Assembly (NCBI GenBank): GCA_027065635.1
Contig: JAMONQ010000193.1
Span: 1 to 5,515 of the forward strand
Reading direction: 5' to 3'
DNA length: 5,515 nucleotides
Origin: Campylobacterales bacterium
GTDB lineage: Bacteria > Campylobacterota > Campylobacteria > Campylobacterales > Hydrogenimonadaceae
Shown piece by piece: positions 1 through 5,515 of the stretch. Positions within the stretch are counted from its first letter, which is position 1, and each line of letters opens with the position of its first letter. The notes under the pieces are model-generated. The model worked only from the letters and a program-made list of their open reading frames with translations. It was not told where the DNA came from and ran no database searches. Position numbers and translations under genes: made by a program.

Positions 1-514
1 CGAGTCTCATCGGTTTGACGATTACCGGAAAGTCGAAGCCGATCTCTCTTTTGTCGGCGGCTTTGAGGAGTTTGAACTCCACAGTTTCGATTCCGAGGCC
101 TTTTGCGTATAGTTTTGTAAACCATTTGTTGAAGCTTAGAACCGAAGCCTCTTTCCGCGGACCGATATACGGTATTTCATAAAAATCGAGAATCGAAGCT
201 ATGGTACCGTCCTCTCCTTCCGCTCCGTGAACGAGATTGATCACCGTGTCGAAGCCTTCGAGCTTTCTGTTTTTTAAAAGGCCCCTCTTTTCGAAACCGC
301 CTTTTGCAAGATATAGCTTCTCATCCTTTCTGTACTCGCCGCTTCCGAAATGGTCGGACTTCATCTTTTCGACCGGTATATGGTAGAAGGTGCCGTCCGC
401 ATCGAGAAAAATCGGTGTCGGTCGGGTTTTCAGTATACTCTTCAAAGCTATTGCGCTCACTATACTTATTTCATGTTCAAAGCTGGCTCCGCCGAATAGT
501 ATTGCGAATTTCAC
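1..514 (-). CDS. ddl: D-alanine--D-alanine ligase, 5' part (cut by window edge)
   Basis: Cytoplasmic ATP-grasp ligase that joins two D-alanines using ATP; the dipeptide is then added to UDP-MurNAc-tripeptide in peptidoglycan synthesis. The visible 171 codons are about half of a normal Ddl (roughly 310-350 residues). The N-terminal domain opens with KFAILFGGASFEHEIS, where Glu15 fits the family's catalytic glutamate. LVHGAEGEDGT (about 94-104) is the conserved HGxxGEDG motif, IPYIGP follows at about 114-119, and FPVIVKP (162-168) is the first ATP-grasp nucleotide-binding strand. The rest of the ATP-grasp domain lies beyond the left edge. I chose a GTG start at 514 because the protein then begins exactly at the conserved first strand and an AAGAGGAG Shine-Dalgarno precedes it. 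The gene lies 10 bp after ruvA in the same operon. In the KPARL segment known from Campylobacter Ddl, this protein reads KPMRL. Identity is secure. Confidence 0.95.
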   Translation of the reverse strand, partial: MKFAILFGGASFEHEISIVSAIALKSILKTRPTPIFLDADGTFYHIPVEKMKSDHFGSGEYRKDEKLYLAKGGFEKRGLLKNRKLEGFDTVINLVHGAEGEDGTIASILDFYEIPYIGPRKEASVLSFNKWFTKLYAKGLGIETVEFKLLKAADKREIGFDFPVIVKPMRL

Positions 515-518
515 GTCT

Positions 519-526
519 CTCCTCTT
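519..526 (-). promoter_or_regulatory. ribosome binding site of ddl (supports GTG start)
   Basis: On the minus strand this reads AAGAGGAG, ending 4 nt before the GTG at 514-512. It overlaps the last two bases of the ruvA TAA stop (527-525). The strong match to the anti-Shine-Dalgarno and the good spacing support GTG as the real start. They also suggest that ribosomes finishing ruvA can reinitiate directly on ddl. Confidence 0.7.
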
Positions 527-1085
527 ATTGGCTCAATTTTTTCAGCGCCTCTTTTATAAGCGCCTCCGTTTCGGTTTCACTGCATGTAGCGAGAACTTTG
601 GAGACGGCATCTTTCTTGAAACCGAGGCTCTCAAGCGCCATGGCCGCTTCGGTTTTTGCCGGGGCGACCGTTTCGTCTCCGATACCGTCCAGGCTAAAGT
701 CTCCAAGCTCCACAAGGATTCGTCCGGCACTTTTCGGTCCGATTCCCGGTACCCTTTTGAGCATGGAGACATCCTTGCTCTGGACGATCTTTGCAAAAGA
801 TTGCGGTGTAAATGTCGAACATATCGCCATCGCCACTTTCGGCCCCACCCCGCTGATCTTTATCAGCGTATCGAACATTCTCTTTTCGTTCAGATCCAAA
901 AAGCCGTAGAGCAGCTGGGCATCCTCTCTTACGATATGTGTCGTATGAAGCTTCACTTCCTCCTGCTTGACGGCAGCGCTGCAGTGCAAAGATACAAAGA
1001 TCTCATAGACGATTCCGCCGGGAGTGAGGAGGTGAATGTGGGTCGGCTCTCTCTTCTCGACCTTTCCGCTAACCGCTATAATCAA
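525..1085 (-). CDS. ruvA: Holliday junction branch migration protein RuvA
   Basis: RuvA binds four-way DNA junctions as a tetramer and loads the RuvB motor; RuvAB drives branch migration and RuvC cuts the junction, so it acts in recombinational repair. The 186-residue protein shows all three family domains. An N-terminal OB-fold spans about 1-63 and carries the acidic pin as Glu54-Asp55 in REDAQLLYGF, matching E. coli Glu55/Asp56. Domain II has two helix-hairpin-helix motifs, ISGVGPKVA (77-85) and VPGIGPKSA (112-120). After a flexible linker rich in Asp, Ala and Thr (about 130-144), domain III (about 145-186, with ALESLGFKKDAV and ALIKEALKKL) is the RuvB contact. Translation starts at TTG, which overlaps the fapA TGA stop as TTGA; an AAAGAGGT Shine-Dalgarno lies 9 nt upstream inside fapA. 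The next internal ATG (Met70) would delete the OB-fold, so TTG is preferred. No ruvB or ruvC is in the window. Confidence 0.96.
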   Translation of the reverse strand: MIIAVSGKVEKREPTHIHLLTPGGIVYEIFVSLHCSAAVKQEEVKLHTTHIVREDAQLLYGFLDLNEKRMFDTLIKISGVGPKVAMAICSTFTPQSFAKIVQSKDVSMLKRVPGIGPKSAGRILVELGDFSLDGIGDETVAPAKTEAAMALESLGFKKDAVSKVLATCSETETEALIKEALKKLSQ

Positions 1086-3031
1086 TCTTCGTCTACCTCT
1101 TTCACGGCTATTTCGTAGCTCACTTCATCTCCTTCTTCTATCTTTTTCAGATATACCTGCTGGTTTTTGTCTCCTGGTTTCGGTCTGTACTGGAGGGTGG
1201 TTTGCGGATATAGAAGATGGAACTCTATATCCGTATAATCCTTCCACTCGCCGCGGTTGACTATTTTTGCGTTTATCACCATCTCCTGGTATGCCAAAAG
1301 TTTCATCTTCACATCTTTCAGCTCCCGCCCGGTAAGAGCGATCTTGCTCTCTATCTCTGTCAACTCGTTTTCGAGTTTCTGGAACTGGCGGATTTTGGCG
1401 ACAAACGCAGGTTGAGGCTTTATCCCCTTTCTGTGGGCTTCGGCGATACGTTTTTTAAGAGTGTTGACGGCACTTTCACTCTTTTGTATTATCGAGCTTT
1501 TTTGCGTTTTGAGCTCTTCGAGGTTTGCGAGCTCTTTTTTTATCTGCTCGACTCTCTCTTCGAGCGACACTATTTCATTATGATACGCCTCTATCTTCGA
1601 AGCGTCTATTATAAGCTTGTTGTTTTCACCGAGCATCTTGTTTATGACTATACCCGAGACAGCGTAGATTTTGGCGTTGGACGCAAGAAGGTCTACAAAA
1701 ACCTCTATCGCCTTCGCTTCTCCGCCTATCATTTGCGAAATCTTTATCTCTTTGGCTTCGGCTATTCCGCCTTCAAGCCGTGTTATCTGCAGATCTTCGG
1801 AAGCTTTTACATATCCCCTCTGGACATTTATCCTTGCTCTTTTGGCAAAAATTTTACTTGTCTGGTGGGTCTGCCCGCCTACGACTACATCCTCGGCGGT
1901 AACTACGGCGGAAGCACCTACGTTTCCTTCGACCTTCACTTCGGTAGCTTCCACTTCCACTCCGGTTCCGATGGCATCTTTCATATAGTCGGTCTCGTTT
2001 ATGTGAAGCTTCACCTCAGTCTCTACACCCGCATCTATCGAACCGGTTTTCTTGAAGCTCACTTCATTGAGCTCCATGGAGTCGTTTATATCGTATGTAT
2101 TGTCTTTGAAGACGACGTAACCGCCCTTTTTCGCACGATAGACTATCCTTCTGTCATCCTCCTCCACTTCAATCAGATCGCTCACTCTGAATTCGGGCTT
2201 GAATCTCTCTTTCGGCTCCGGTACCGGTATAAACGCTCCCTGGCAGTTGCGTCCGGGCTTTCCTTGCTGCGGCTTTATATACTCTATGACCGTTTCGCCC
2301 TTTTCGACCGCCTGAATGAAGCCCCGTTTGGAGTAGTCAACTCTGTCCCCCTCCTCCCTGGCCTCGTTCTTGTTTTTATAGTGCAGAATGAGTTCGTCGT
2401 CGACAGGTTTTTGCGATGGGTAGCAGACACATATATCGAAAGTGACATCTTCGGGAAGGATATACTGATCCTGTACGAGCGCCTTGGCTATGAGGTCGTC
2501 TATCGCATTGTCGTAATTTACGTCCCACAGATTTATGAGAATACGCGAACGCAGCATCTTGGCGCGGATGAGGTTTTTTATGCGGGCTTTGAGATTTTCC
2601 GCCTTCCTGATAATGGAGCCGGCTTTTATGGTGCATACCACCCTGTTTTTCTCTTTGTTGGATCCTATATGCAGAAGCAGGTCGCTTTTCCACGGCTCCT
2701 CTTTATAGCGGAATATCTCCAGTTCATACTCCTGTTTTACCTGGAAGTCGGGGCTTAGAAGGATTTCCGGCTTGTTGAACTTATCCCACTCGCCATCCTC
2801 GACCTCTATCCACTCCTCATCTTTCTTATCCATTTTGATCAAGGTTTTAAGAGAGAGCACCCTTATATCAAGCGTATGAGAACTGATTTTATATTTCAAT
2901 GCGGTATCGTGCAGCAACTGTGCGACATCGTCGGTAGTTACCACGATAGGAGTAAAAGAGGTCTCTTTGGAGCTCTCTTCACCTCTTTTGTTCTCCTTTT
3001 CACTTTTGAATACCTTGTCGAAAAAACCCAT
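1082..3031 (-). CDS. FapA/DUF342 family protein (putative flagellar assembly protein A)
   Basis: A 649-residue protein with no signal peptide or membrane segment, so probably cytoplasmic. Parts visible in order: a short charged N-terminus (1-25); an N-terminal region to about 240 without a recognised motif; the DUF342 signature around 249-270, YIKPQQGKPGRNCQG; GGYVVFKDNTYDIND (303-317), also typical of the family. A repetitive beta-rich stretch follows (about 325-478, short Val/Ile/Gly/Ala repeats such as VEVEATEVKVEGNVGASAVV), expected to fold as a right-handed beta-helix. A charged heptad-like coiled coil spans about 479-590, broken near KGIKPQPAF (536-543), and a short beta tail ends the protein. 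Family knowledge: FapA in Vibrio has been linked to flagellation and to the glucose PTS protein EIIA; in Campylobacterota the role is largely untested. It is first in the operon with ruvA and ddl. The ATG start has only a weak AAGAGAG-type ribosome site. Family membership is firm; the function is not, so no symbol is assigned. Confidence 0.88.
   Translation of the reverse strand: MGFFDKVFKSEKENKRGEESSKETSFTPIVVTTDDVAQLLHDTALKYKISSHTLDIRVLSLKTLIKMDKKDEEWIEVEDGEWDKFNKPEILLSPDFQVKQEYELEIFRYKEEPWKSDLLLHIGSNKEKNRVVCTIKAGSIIRKAENLKARIKNLIRAKMLRSRILINLWDVNYDNAIDDLIAKALVQDQYILPEDVTFDICVCYPSQKPVDDELILHYKNKNEAREEGDRVDYSKRGFIQAVEKGETVIEYIKPQQGKPGRNCQGAFIPVPEPKERFKPEFRVSDLIEVEEDDRRIVYRAKKGGYVVFKDNTYDINDSMELNEVSFKKTGSIDAGVETEVKLHINETDYMKDAIGTGVEVEATEVKVEGNVGASAVVTAEDVVVGGQTHQTSKIFAKRARINVQRGYVKASEDLQITRLEGGIAEAKEIKISQMIGGEAKAIEVFVDLLASNAKIYAVSGIVINKMLGENNKLIIDASKIEAYHNEIVSLEERVEQIKKELANLEELKTQKSSIIQKSESAVNTLKKRIAEAHRKGIKPQPAFVAKIRQFQKLENELTEIESKIALTGRELKDVKMKLLAYQEMVINAKIVNRGEWKDYTDIEFHLLYPQTTLQYRPKPGDKNQQVYLKKIEEGDEVSYEIAVKEVDED
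1095..1102 (-). promoter_or_regulatory. ribosome binding site of ruvA inside fapA
   Basis: The minus strand reads AAAGAGGT, 9 nt before the TTG at 1085-1083. It lies within the last codons of fapA. Together with the TTGA stop/start overlap it decides the unusual TTG start and points to translational coupling of ruvA to fapA. Confidence 0.6.
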
Positions 3032-3085
3032 CTCTCTTCTTTCTCGATTTGATCCGACAAATCGTCGTTAAAAAAATATCTCTAT

Positions 3086-3091
3086 ATTTTA
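3086..3091 (-). promoter_or_regulatory. candidate -10 element of the fapA-ruvA-ddl promoter
   Basis: Read on the minus strand this is TAAAAT within TTAAAATAT, the same 9-mer as in the murJ direction. It would place a start near 3079 and a leader of about 48 nt before the fapA ATG. No clear -35 box is seen. A competing -10-like hexamer, TATAAA, lies on the same strand at 3102-3097. Confidence 0.35.
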
Positions 3092-3104
3092 ATCTATTTA
3101 TAGT

Positions 3105-3110
3105 TAAAAT
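3105..3110 (+). promoter_or_regulatory. candidate -10 element of the murJ-cysS promoter
   Basis: TAAAAT matches five of six bases of the sigma-70 consensus TATAAT and lies in the sequence TTAAAATAT. No convincing -35 box is visible at the normal distance; the upstream sequence is simply T-rich. Transcription would begin near 3117, giving a leader of about 36 nt to the ATG at 3153 but only about 9 nt to the ATG at 3126. This is a prediction by eye. Confidence 0.4.
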
Positions 3111-3136
3111 ATCATCAATTTTTACATGTCGACTTC

Positions 3137-3142
3137 AAAAGG
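3137..3142 (+). promoter_or_regulatory. ribosome binding site deciding the murJ start at 3153
   Basis: AAAAGG ends 10 nt before the ATG at 3153. The upstream in-frame ATG at 3126 is preceded by an AT-rich stretch (AATTTTTAC) with no Shine-Dalgarno. This favours the downstream start. Confidence 0.5.
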
Positions 3143-3152
3143 TTGCTTTTCA

Positions 3153-4562
3153 ATGCGTTTTCGCTCCATTTACACCAACAGTGCAGGCATTCTCGTTTCG
3201 CGAATATTCGGTTTCGTTCGCGATCTTCTGACTGCATCGGTGCTTGGAGCCAATATCTATTCAGACATCTTTTTCGTCGCCTTCAAACTTCCAAACCTGT
3301 TTAGAAGGATATTTGCCGAGGGGGCGTTTGTACAAAGCTTTCTGCCTACATTCATCGCATCCGGGCACAAAAGCCTCTTCGCCGTCGCGGTCTTGATCCG
3401 GTTTTTTCTCTTTTTGATGGGCGTATCGCTGCTCGTGACACTCTTTAGCGAGCCGATCACCAGGCTTATAGCTCTCGGCTTCAGCGACGAGGCGGTAAAA
3501 GCGGCCGCACCGCTTGTGGCCATAAACTTCTACTATCTCGACTTTATATTTGTGGTCACTTTTTTCTCCGCCTTGCTGCAGTATAAGGAGCATTTTGCTA
3601 CAAGCGCATTTTCGACCGCTCTGCTCAATATCTCGATGATCACCGCTCTTCTGCTCTTCCGGCACGAAGATCCGCAAACCATAGTCTACGCTTTAAGCTT
3701 TTCGGTTCTTGTCGGCGGTGCGCTACAGCTTGCACTTCATCTGTGGATGGCCGGTCGCAAGGGCTTTTGCCGCATGCTTGGAGTGGGTTTTTTTTATCTT
3801 GGAAAGAAGAAGAGACTCGCCGAGTCGGAGATAAAACGCTTCGGACGTACCTTTTTCCCATCGGTTCTGGGAAATTCCACTGCGCAGATCTCATCGTTTA
3901 TAGATACATGGCTCGCTTCCTTTCTGGTAAGCGGCTCCATCAGCTACCTTTTTTATGCCAACCGGCTCTTTCAGCTTCCTCTCGCACTATTTGCAACGGC
4001 CGCATCCGTCGCCCTCTTTCCCACAGTCAGCAAGCTGCTTAAGAGGGGGCTTGTCGAAGAGGCGAAGTCGGAGTCCAAAAGAGTCTTTTGGGCTCTTGTG
4101 GGGCTGCTTGGAGGTGCGACTGCCGTAGGAGCGGTGCTTTCCGAAGAGATCGTAAGGCTTCTTTTCGAGCGCGGAGCGTTCGATGCGGGCGATACCGAAA
4201 ATACATCGGCGGTTTTGGTGATGTATCTGGCCGGTTTGTTGCCGTTCGGTCTGGCGAAACTCTTTTCTCTCTGGCTCTACGCTGAACACAGGCAGGCCGA
4301 TGCGGCAAAAATCGCAGCGAAATCGCTTCTGTTCAATATAATATTTTCGCTTGCGCTGATCGGCCCCTTGCAGGCGCCCGGTCTCGCGCTTGCAAGCTCT
4401 CTCGGCGGATGGATTCTGCTCATGCTGACGCTCAAGGCGGTCGGAAGCGCGATCTTTTTGGATATAATGCGCTCAAAATATGCACCCCTTTCGCTCATGT
4501 TCATAGCGGTCTGCTCTCTTGGCGCATGGGGTATCAAGGTGTTTGTCAATGCAGATTTTTGA
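3153..4562 (+). CDS. murJ: lipid II flippase MurJ (MviN family)
   Basis: Inner-membrane protein of the MOP exporter superfamily that flips lipid II from cytoplasm to periplasm for peptidoglycan assembly. The 469-residue reading is very hydrophobic throughout. The N-terminus carries the family hallmark: SRIFGFVRD (16-24), then SDIFFVAFKLPNLFRRIFAEGAF (37-59). Arg17, Arg23, Asp38 and Arg52 match the functionally required E. coli residues Arg18, Arg24, Asp39 and Arg52. LLNISMI (157-163) and QISSFIDTWLASFLVSGSISYLFYANRL (245-272) are also typical, and Arg271 probably equals E. coli Arg270. I count about 13 membrane segments by eye; the last spans about 445-463 and the protein stops soon after it, shorter than E. 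coli MurJ (511). I prefer the ATG at 3153 because family members begin right at this point and a ribosome site precedes it; the in-frame ATG at 3126 would add nine residues. It heads the operon with cysS and lies opposite the operon containing ddl. Confidence 0.95.
   Translation: MRFRSIYTNSAGILVSRIFGFVRDLLTASVLGANIYSDIFFVAFKLPNLFRRIFAEGAFVQSFLPTFIASGHKSLFAVAVLIRFFLFLMGVSLLVTLFSEPITRLIALGFSDEAVKAAAPLVAINFYYLDFIFVVTFFSALLQYKEHFATSAFSTALLNISMITALLLFRHEDPQTIVYALSFSVLVGGALQLALHLWMAGRKGFCRMLGVGFFYLGKKKRLAESEIKRFGRTFFPSVLGNSTAQISSFIDTWLASFLVSGSISYLFYANRLFQLPLALFATAASVALFPTVSKLLKRGLVEEAKSESKRVFWALVGLLGGATAVGAVLSEEIVRLLFERGAFDAGDTENTSAVLVMYLAGLLPFGLAKLFSLWLYAEHRQADAAKIAAKSLLFNIIFSLALIGPLQAPGLALASSLGGWILLMLTLKAVGSAIFLDIMRSKYAPLSLMFIAVCSLGAWGIKVFVNADF
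4536..4541 (+). promoter_or_regulatory. ribosome binding site of cysS inside murJ
   Basis: AAGGTG lies 7 nt before the cysS ATG at 4549, within the last codons of murJ. It supports the overlapping start, and therefore co-transcription and probably coupled translation. Confidence 0.6.
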
Positions 4563-5515
4563 CTCGGTACAAAAGCGCAAAGTACCCTTTGAACCAATAT
4601 CCGACAACGAAGTCCGTATCTACCTGTGTGGTCCGACAGTCTATGACGATGCGCACCTGGGACATGCCAGAAGCGCTATCGTGTTCGACCTTCTAAGACG
4701 TACTATGAGAGCGCTCGGATACAAGGTCCTCTTTGCAAGAAATATCACCGATATCGACGACAAGATCATAAAAAAAGTCTTCGAAACCGGTGAGTCCATA
4801 GAGAGTCTGACTGCCGTCTACACGGAGCGGTATTTGAAGGATATGGCGGCCTTGGGAGTGGAGGATGCGGATATTTCACCCAAGGCTACCGAGTCTATGA
4901 AAAGTATAACGGATATGATCTCCAGGCTTCTTGAAAACGGCTGCGCATACCGGAGCGAAGATGGAACGATCTGGTTCGACACTTCGAAAGACAAGGAGTA
5001 CTGCACTCTCTCGCACAGATGTAGCGAAGAGGATGATGCGCAGGCGCGTATAGAGCATGAGGAGGGAAAACGCCATATGCGTGATTTTGCCCTGTGGAAG
5101 GCGTGCAAGGAGCGGGATATCTGCTACGATTCGCCTTTTGGGCGAGGCAGACCGGGCTGGCATATAGAGTGCTCGGCGATGATCGACTCCTATATAGCGT
5201 ACAAGGAGGGGCCATACGCCATAGATATCCACGGCGGCGGTGCCGACCTCTTCTTCCCGCACCATGAAAACGAAGCGGCCCAGACACGCTGTGCCACAAA
5301 AAGATCTCTCGCCAAATACTGGATGCATAACGGATTCGTCAATATCGACGGTGAAAAGATGAGCAAGAGCCTCGGCAACAGCTTCTATATAAAGGATGCA
5401 CTCAAAATCTACGACGGCGAAGTTTTGCGTTTCTATCTTCTGGGGACCCACTACCGTGCCAGCTTCAATTTCAACGAAGAGGATCTTCTTTCGTCCAAAA
5501 AGAGGCTCGACAAGC
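4549..5515 (+). CDS. cysS: cysteinyl-tRNA synthetase, 5' part (cut by window edge)
   Basis: Class I aminoacyl-tRNA synthetase that charges tRNA-Cys with cysteine in an ATP-dependent reaction in the cytoplasm. 322 complete codons are visible, of about 460 in the family. The catalytic Rossmann fold is complete: CGPTVYDDAHLGHARS (27-42) contains the HIGH motif as HLGH and the first zinc ligand Cys27. The other zinc ligands of the cysteine-selecting site are Cys208 in WHIECSAM (204-211), and His238 and Glu242 in FPHHENE (236-242), at the spacing seen in E. coli (Cys28, Cys209, His234, Glu238). KMSKS is intact at 270-274, and NITDIDDKI (65-73) is a further signature. The missing part is the C-terminal helical and anticodon-binding region. 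Starting at ATG 4549 gives the canonical N-terminus (MQIFDSVQKRKVPFEP) and overlaps the murJ stop by 14 bp. No frameshift or lost key residue is seen, so this is a functional gene. Confidence 0.97.
   Translation, partial: MQIFDSVQKRKVPFEPISDNEVRIYLCGPTVYDDAHLGHARSAIVFDLLRRTMRALGYKVLFARNITDIDDKIIKKVFETGESIESLTAVYTERYLKDMAALGVEDADISPKATESMKSITDMISRLLENGCAYRSEDGTIWFDTSKDKEYCTLSHRCSEEDDAQARIEHEEGKRHMRDFALWKACKERDICYDSPFGRGRPGWHIECSAMIDSYIAYKEGPYAIDIHGGGADLFFPHHENEAAQTRCATKRSLAKYWMHNGFVNIDGEKMSKSLGNSFYIKDALKIYDGEVLRFYLLGTHYRASFNFNEEDLLSSKKRLDK

Larger units (their letters stand above)
3084..3112. repeat. perfect 9-bp inverted repeat (possible operator) in the divergent promoter region
   Basis: ATATTTTAA (3084-3092) and TTAAAATAT (3104-3112) are exact reverse complements separated by 11 bp, so the half-site centres are 20 bp apart, about two helical turns. 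Each arm contains the outward-facing TAAAAT. It could be an operator bound by a dimeric regulator, or only the result of two similar promoters placed back to back in AT-rich DNA. Confidence 0.45.
3032..3152. promoter_or_regulatory. divergent intergenic control region between fapA and murJ
   Basis: This 121-bp gap between divergent starts is the only non-coding stretch in the window and must hold the promoters of both operons. Its core (about 3068-3124) is strongly AT-rich compared with the genes on either side, as in Campylobacterota promoters, which often lack a clear -35 box. It contains -10-like hexamers in both directions, a perfect 9-bp dyad, a run of seven A (3070-3076), and the octamer AAAATATC twice in direct orientation (3073-3080 and 3106-3113). 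AAAATAT at 3073-3079 can also pair with ATATTTT at 3084-3090 across CTCT. Confidence 0.75.

Noticed and set aside
304..1118. Two plus-strand open frames of 201 and 242 codons opposite ddl and ruvA
   Set aside because: Both lie antisense to securely identified genes and show no family motif, only low-complexity Ser/Arg/Phe-rich sequence typical of antisense frames.
1217..2758. A 513-codon open frame on the plus strand opposite fapA
   Set aside because: It is a mirror frame of fapA: its composition (many Tyr, Phe, Leu, Arg) follows from reading the fapA codons backwards. No domain is recognisable, there is no good ribosome site, and the opposite strand has a clear family match.
3073..3090. AAAATAT/ATATTTT hairpin with a CTCT loop as a terminator
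   Set aside because: It is made only of A-T pairs, with no GC stem, and lies between divergent genes where no transcript needs to end. It is more likely part of the AT-rich promoter DNA.
3257..4597. Several open frames of 80-140 codons in other frames of murJ
   Set aside because: They are shadows of a highly biased membrane-protein gene, with Arg/Pro/Ser-rich translations, no ribosome sites and no family resemblance.
4876..5451. A 191-codon open frame on the minus strand opposite cysS
   Set aside because: It lies entirely within the catalytic domain of cysS, which has all its motifs intact; the antisense product shows no recognisable features.
1..5515. Search for mobile elements, CRISPR repeats, tRNA or rRNA genes, toxin-antitoxin or defence genes
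   Set aside because: The window is almost fully occupied by five conserved core genes. I saw no spaced direct repeats, terminal inverted repeats, transposase motifs or tRNA-like folds.

Overview
This window looks like chromosomal core sequence from a member of the Campylobacterota (the former Epsilonproteobacteria). It holds two divergent operons: ddl, ruvA and a FapA/DUF342 gene on the minus strand, and murJ and cysS on the plus strand. From memory, Campylobacter jejuni has the same order and orientation (Cj0798c ddl, Cj0799c ruvA, Cj0800c, Cj0801 murJ/mviN, Cj0802 cysS), and the proteins read like members of that branch. Base composition is close to half G+C, well above Campylobacter. A mid-GC, probably free-living or vent/sediment lineage (Sulfurovum-, Nitratifractor- or Hydrogenimonas-like) is therefore more likely, but the genus cannot be fixed from this sequence.

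Layout: Positions 1-514 hold the 5' part of ddl (minus strand), cut by the left edge. Positions 525-1085 hold ruvA (minus), and 1082-3031 a 649-residue FapA/DUF342 protein (minus). These three are packed as one operon: fapA and ruvA overlap by 4 bp (TTGA), and ruvA and ddl are 10 bp apart. Positions 3032-3152 are the only real non-coding stretch, an AT-rich divergent control region. Positions 3153-4562 encode the lipid II flippase MurJ (plus). Positions 4549-5515 hold the first 322 codons of cysteinyl-tRNA synthetase (plus), cut by the right edge and overlapping murJ by 14 bp.

How the genes relate: ddl (D-Ala-D-Ala synthesis) and murJ (lipid II flipping) are two steps of one peptidoglycan pathway, and they sit in opposite operons that share a control region. 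ruvA (Holliday junction processing) and cysS (translation) are housekeeping passengers. The FapA-like protein is the least understood member.

I see no mobile element, CRISPR array, RNA gene, phage gene or sign of recent transfer, and no previously undescribed system. The points most worth a second look are a perfect 9-bp dyad between the operons whose two arms each carry a -10-like hexamer, the poorly understood FapA-family protein, the short C-terminus of MurJ, and the non-ATG starts of ruvA (TTG) and ddl (GTG).
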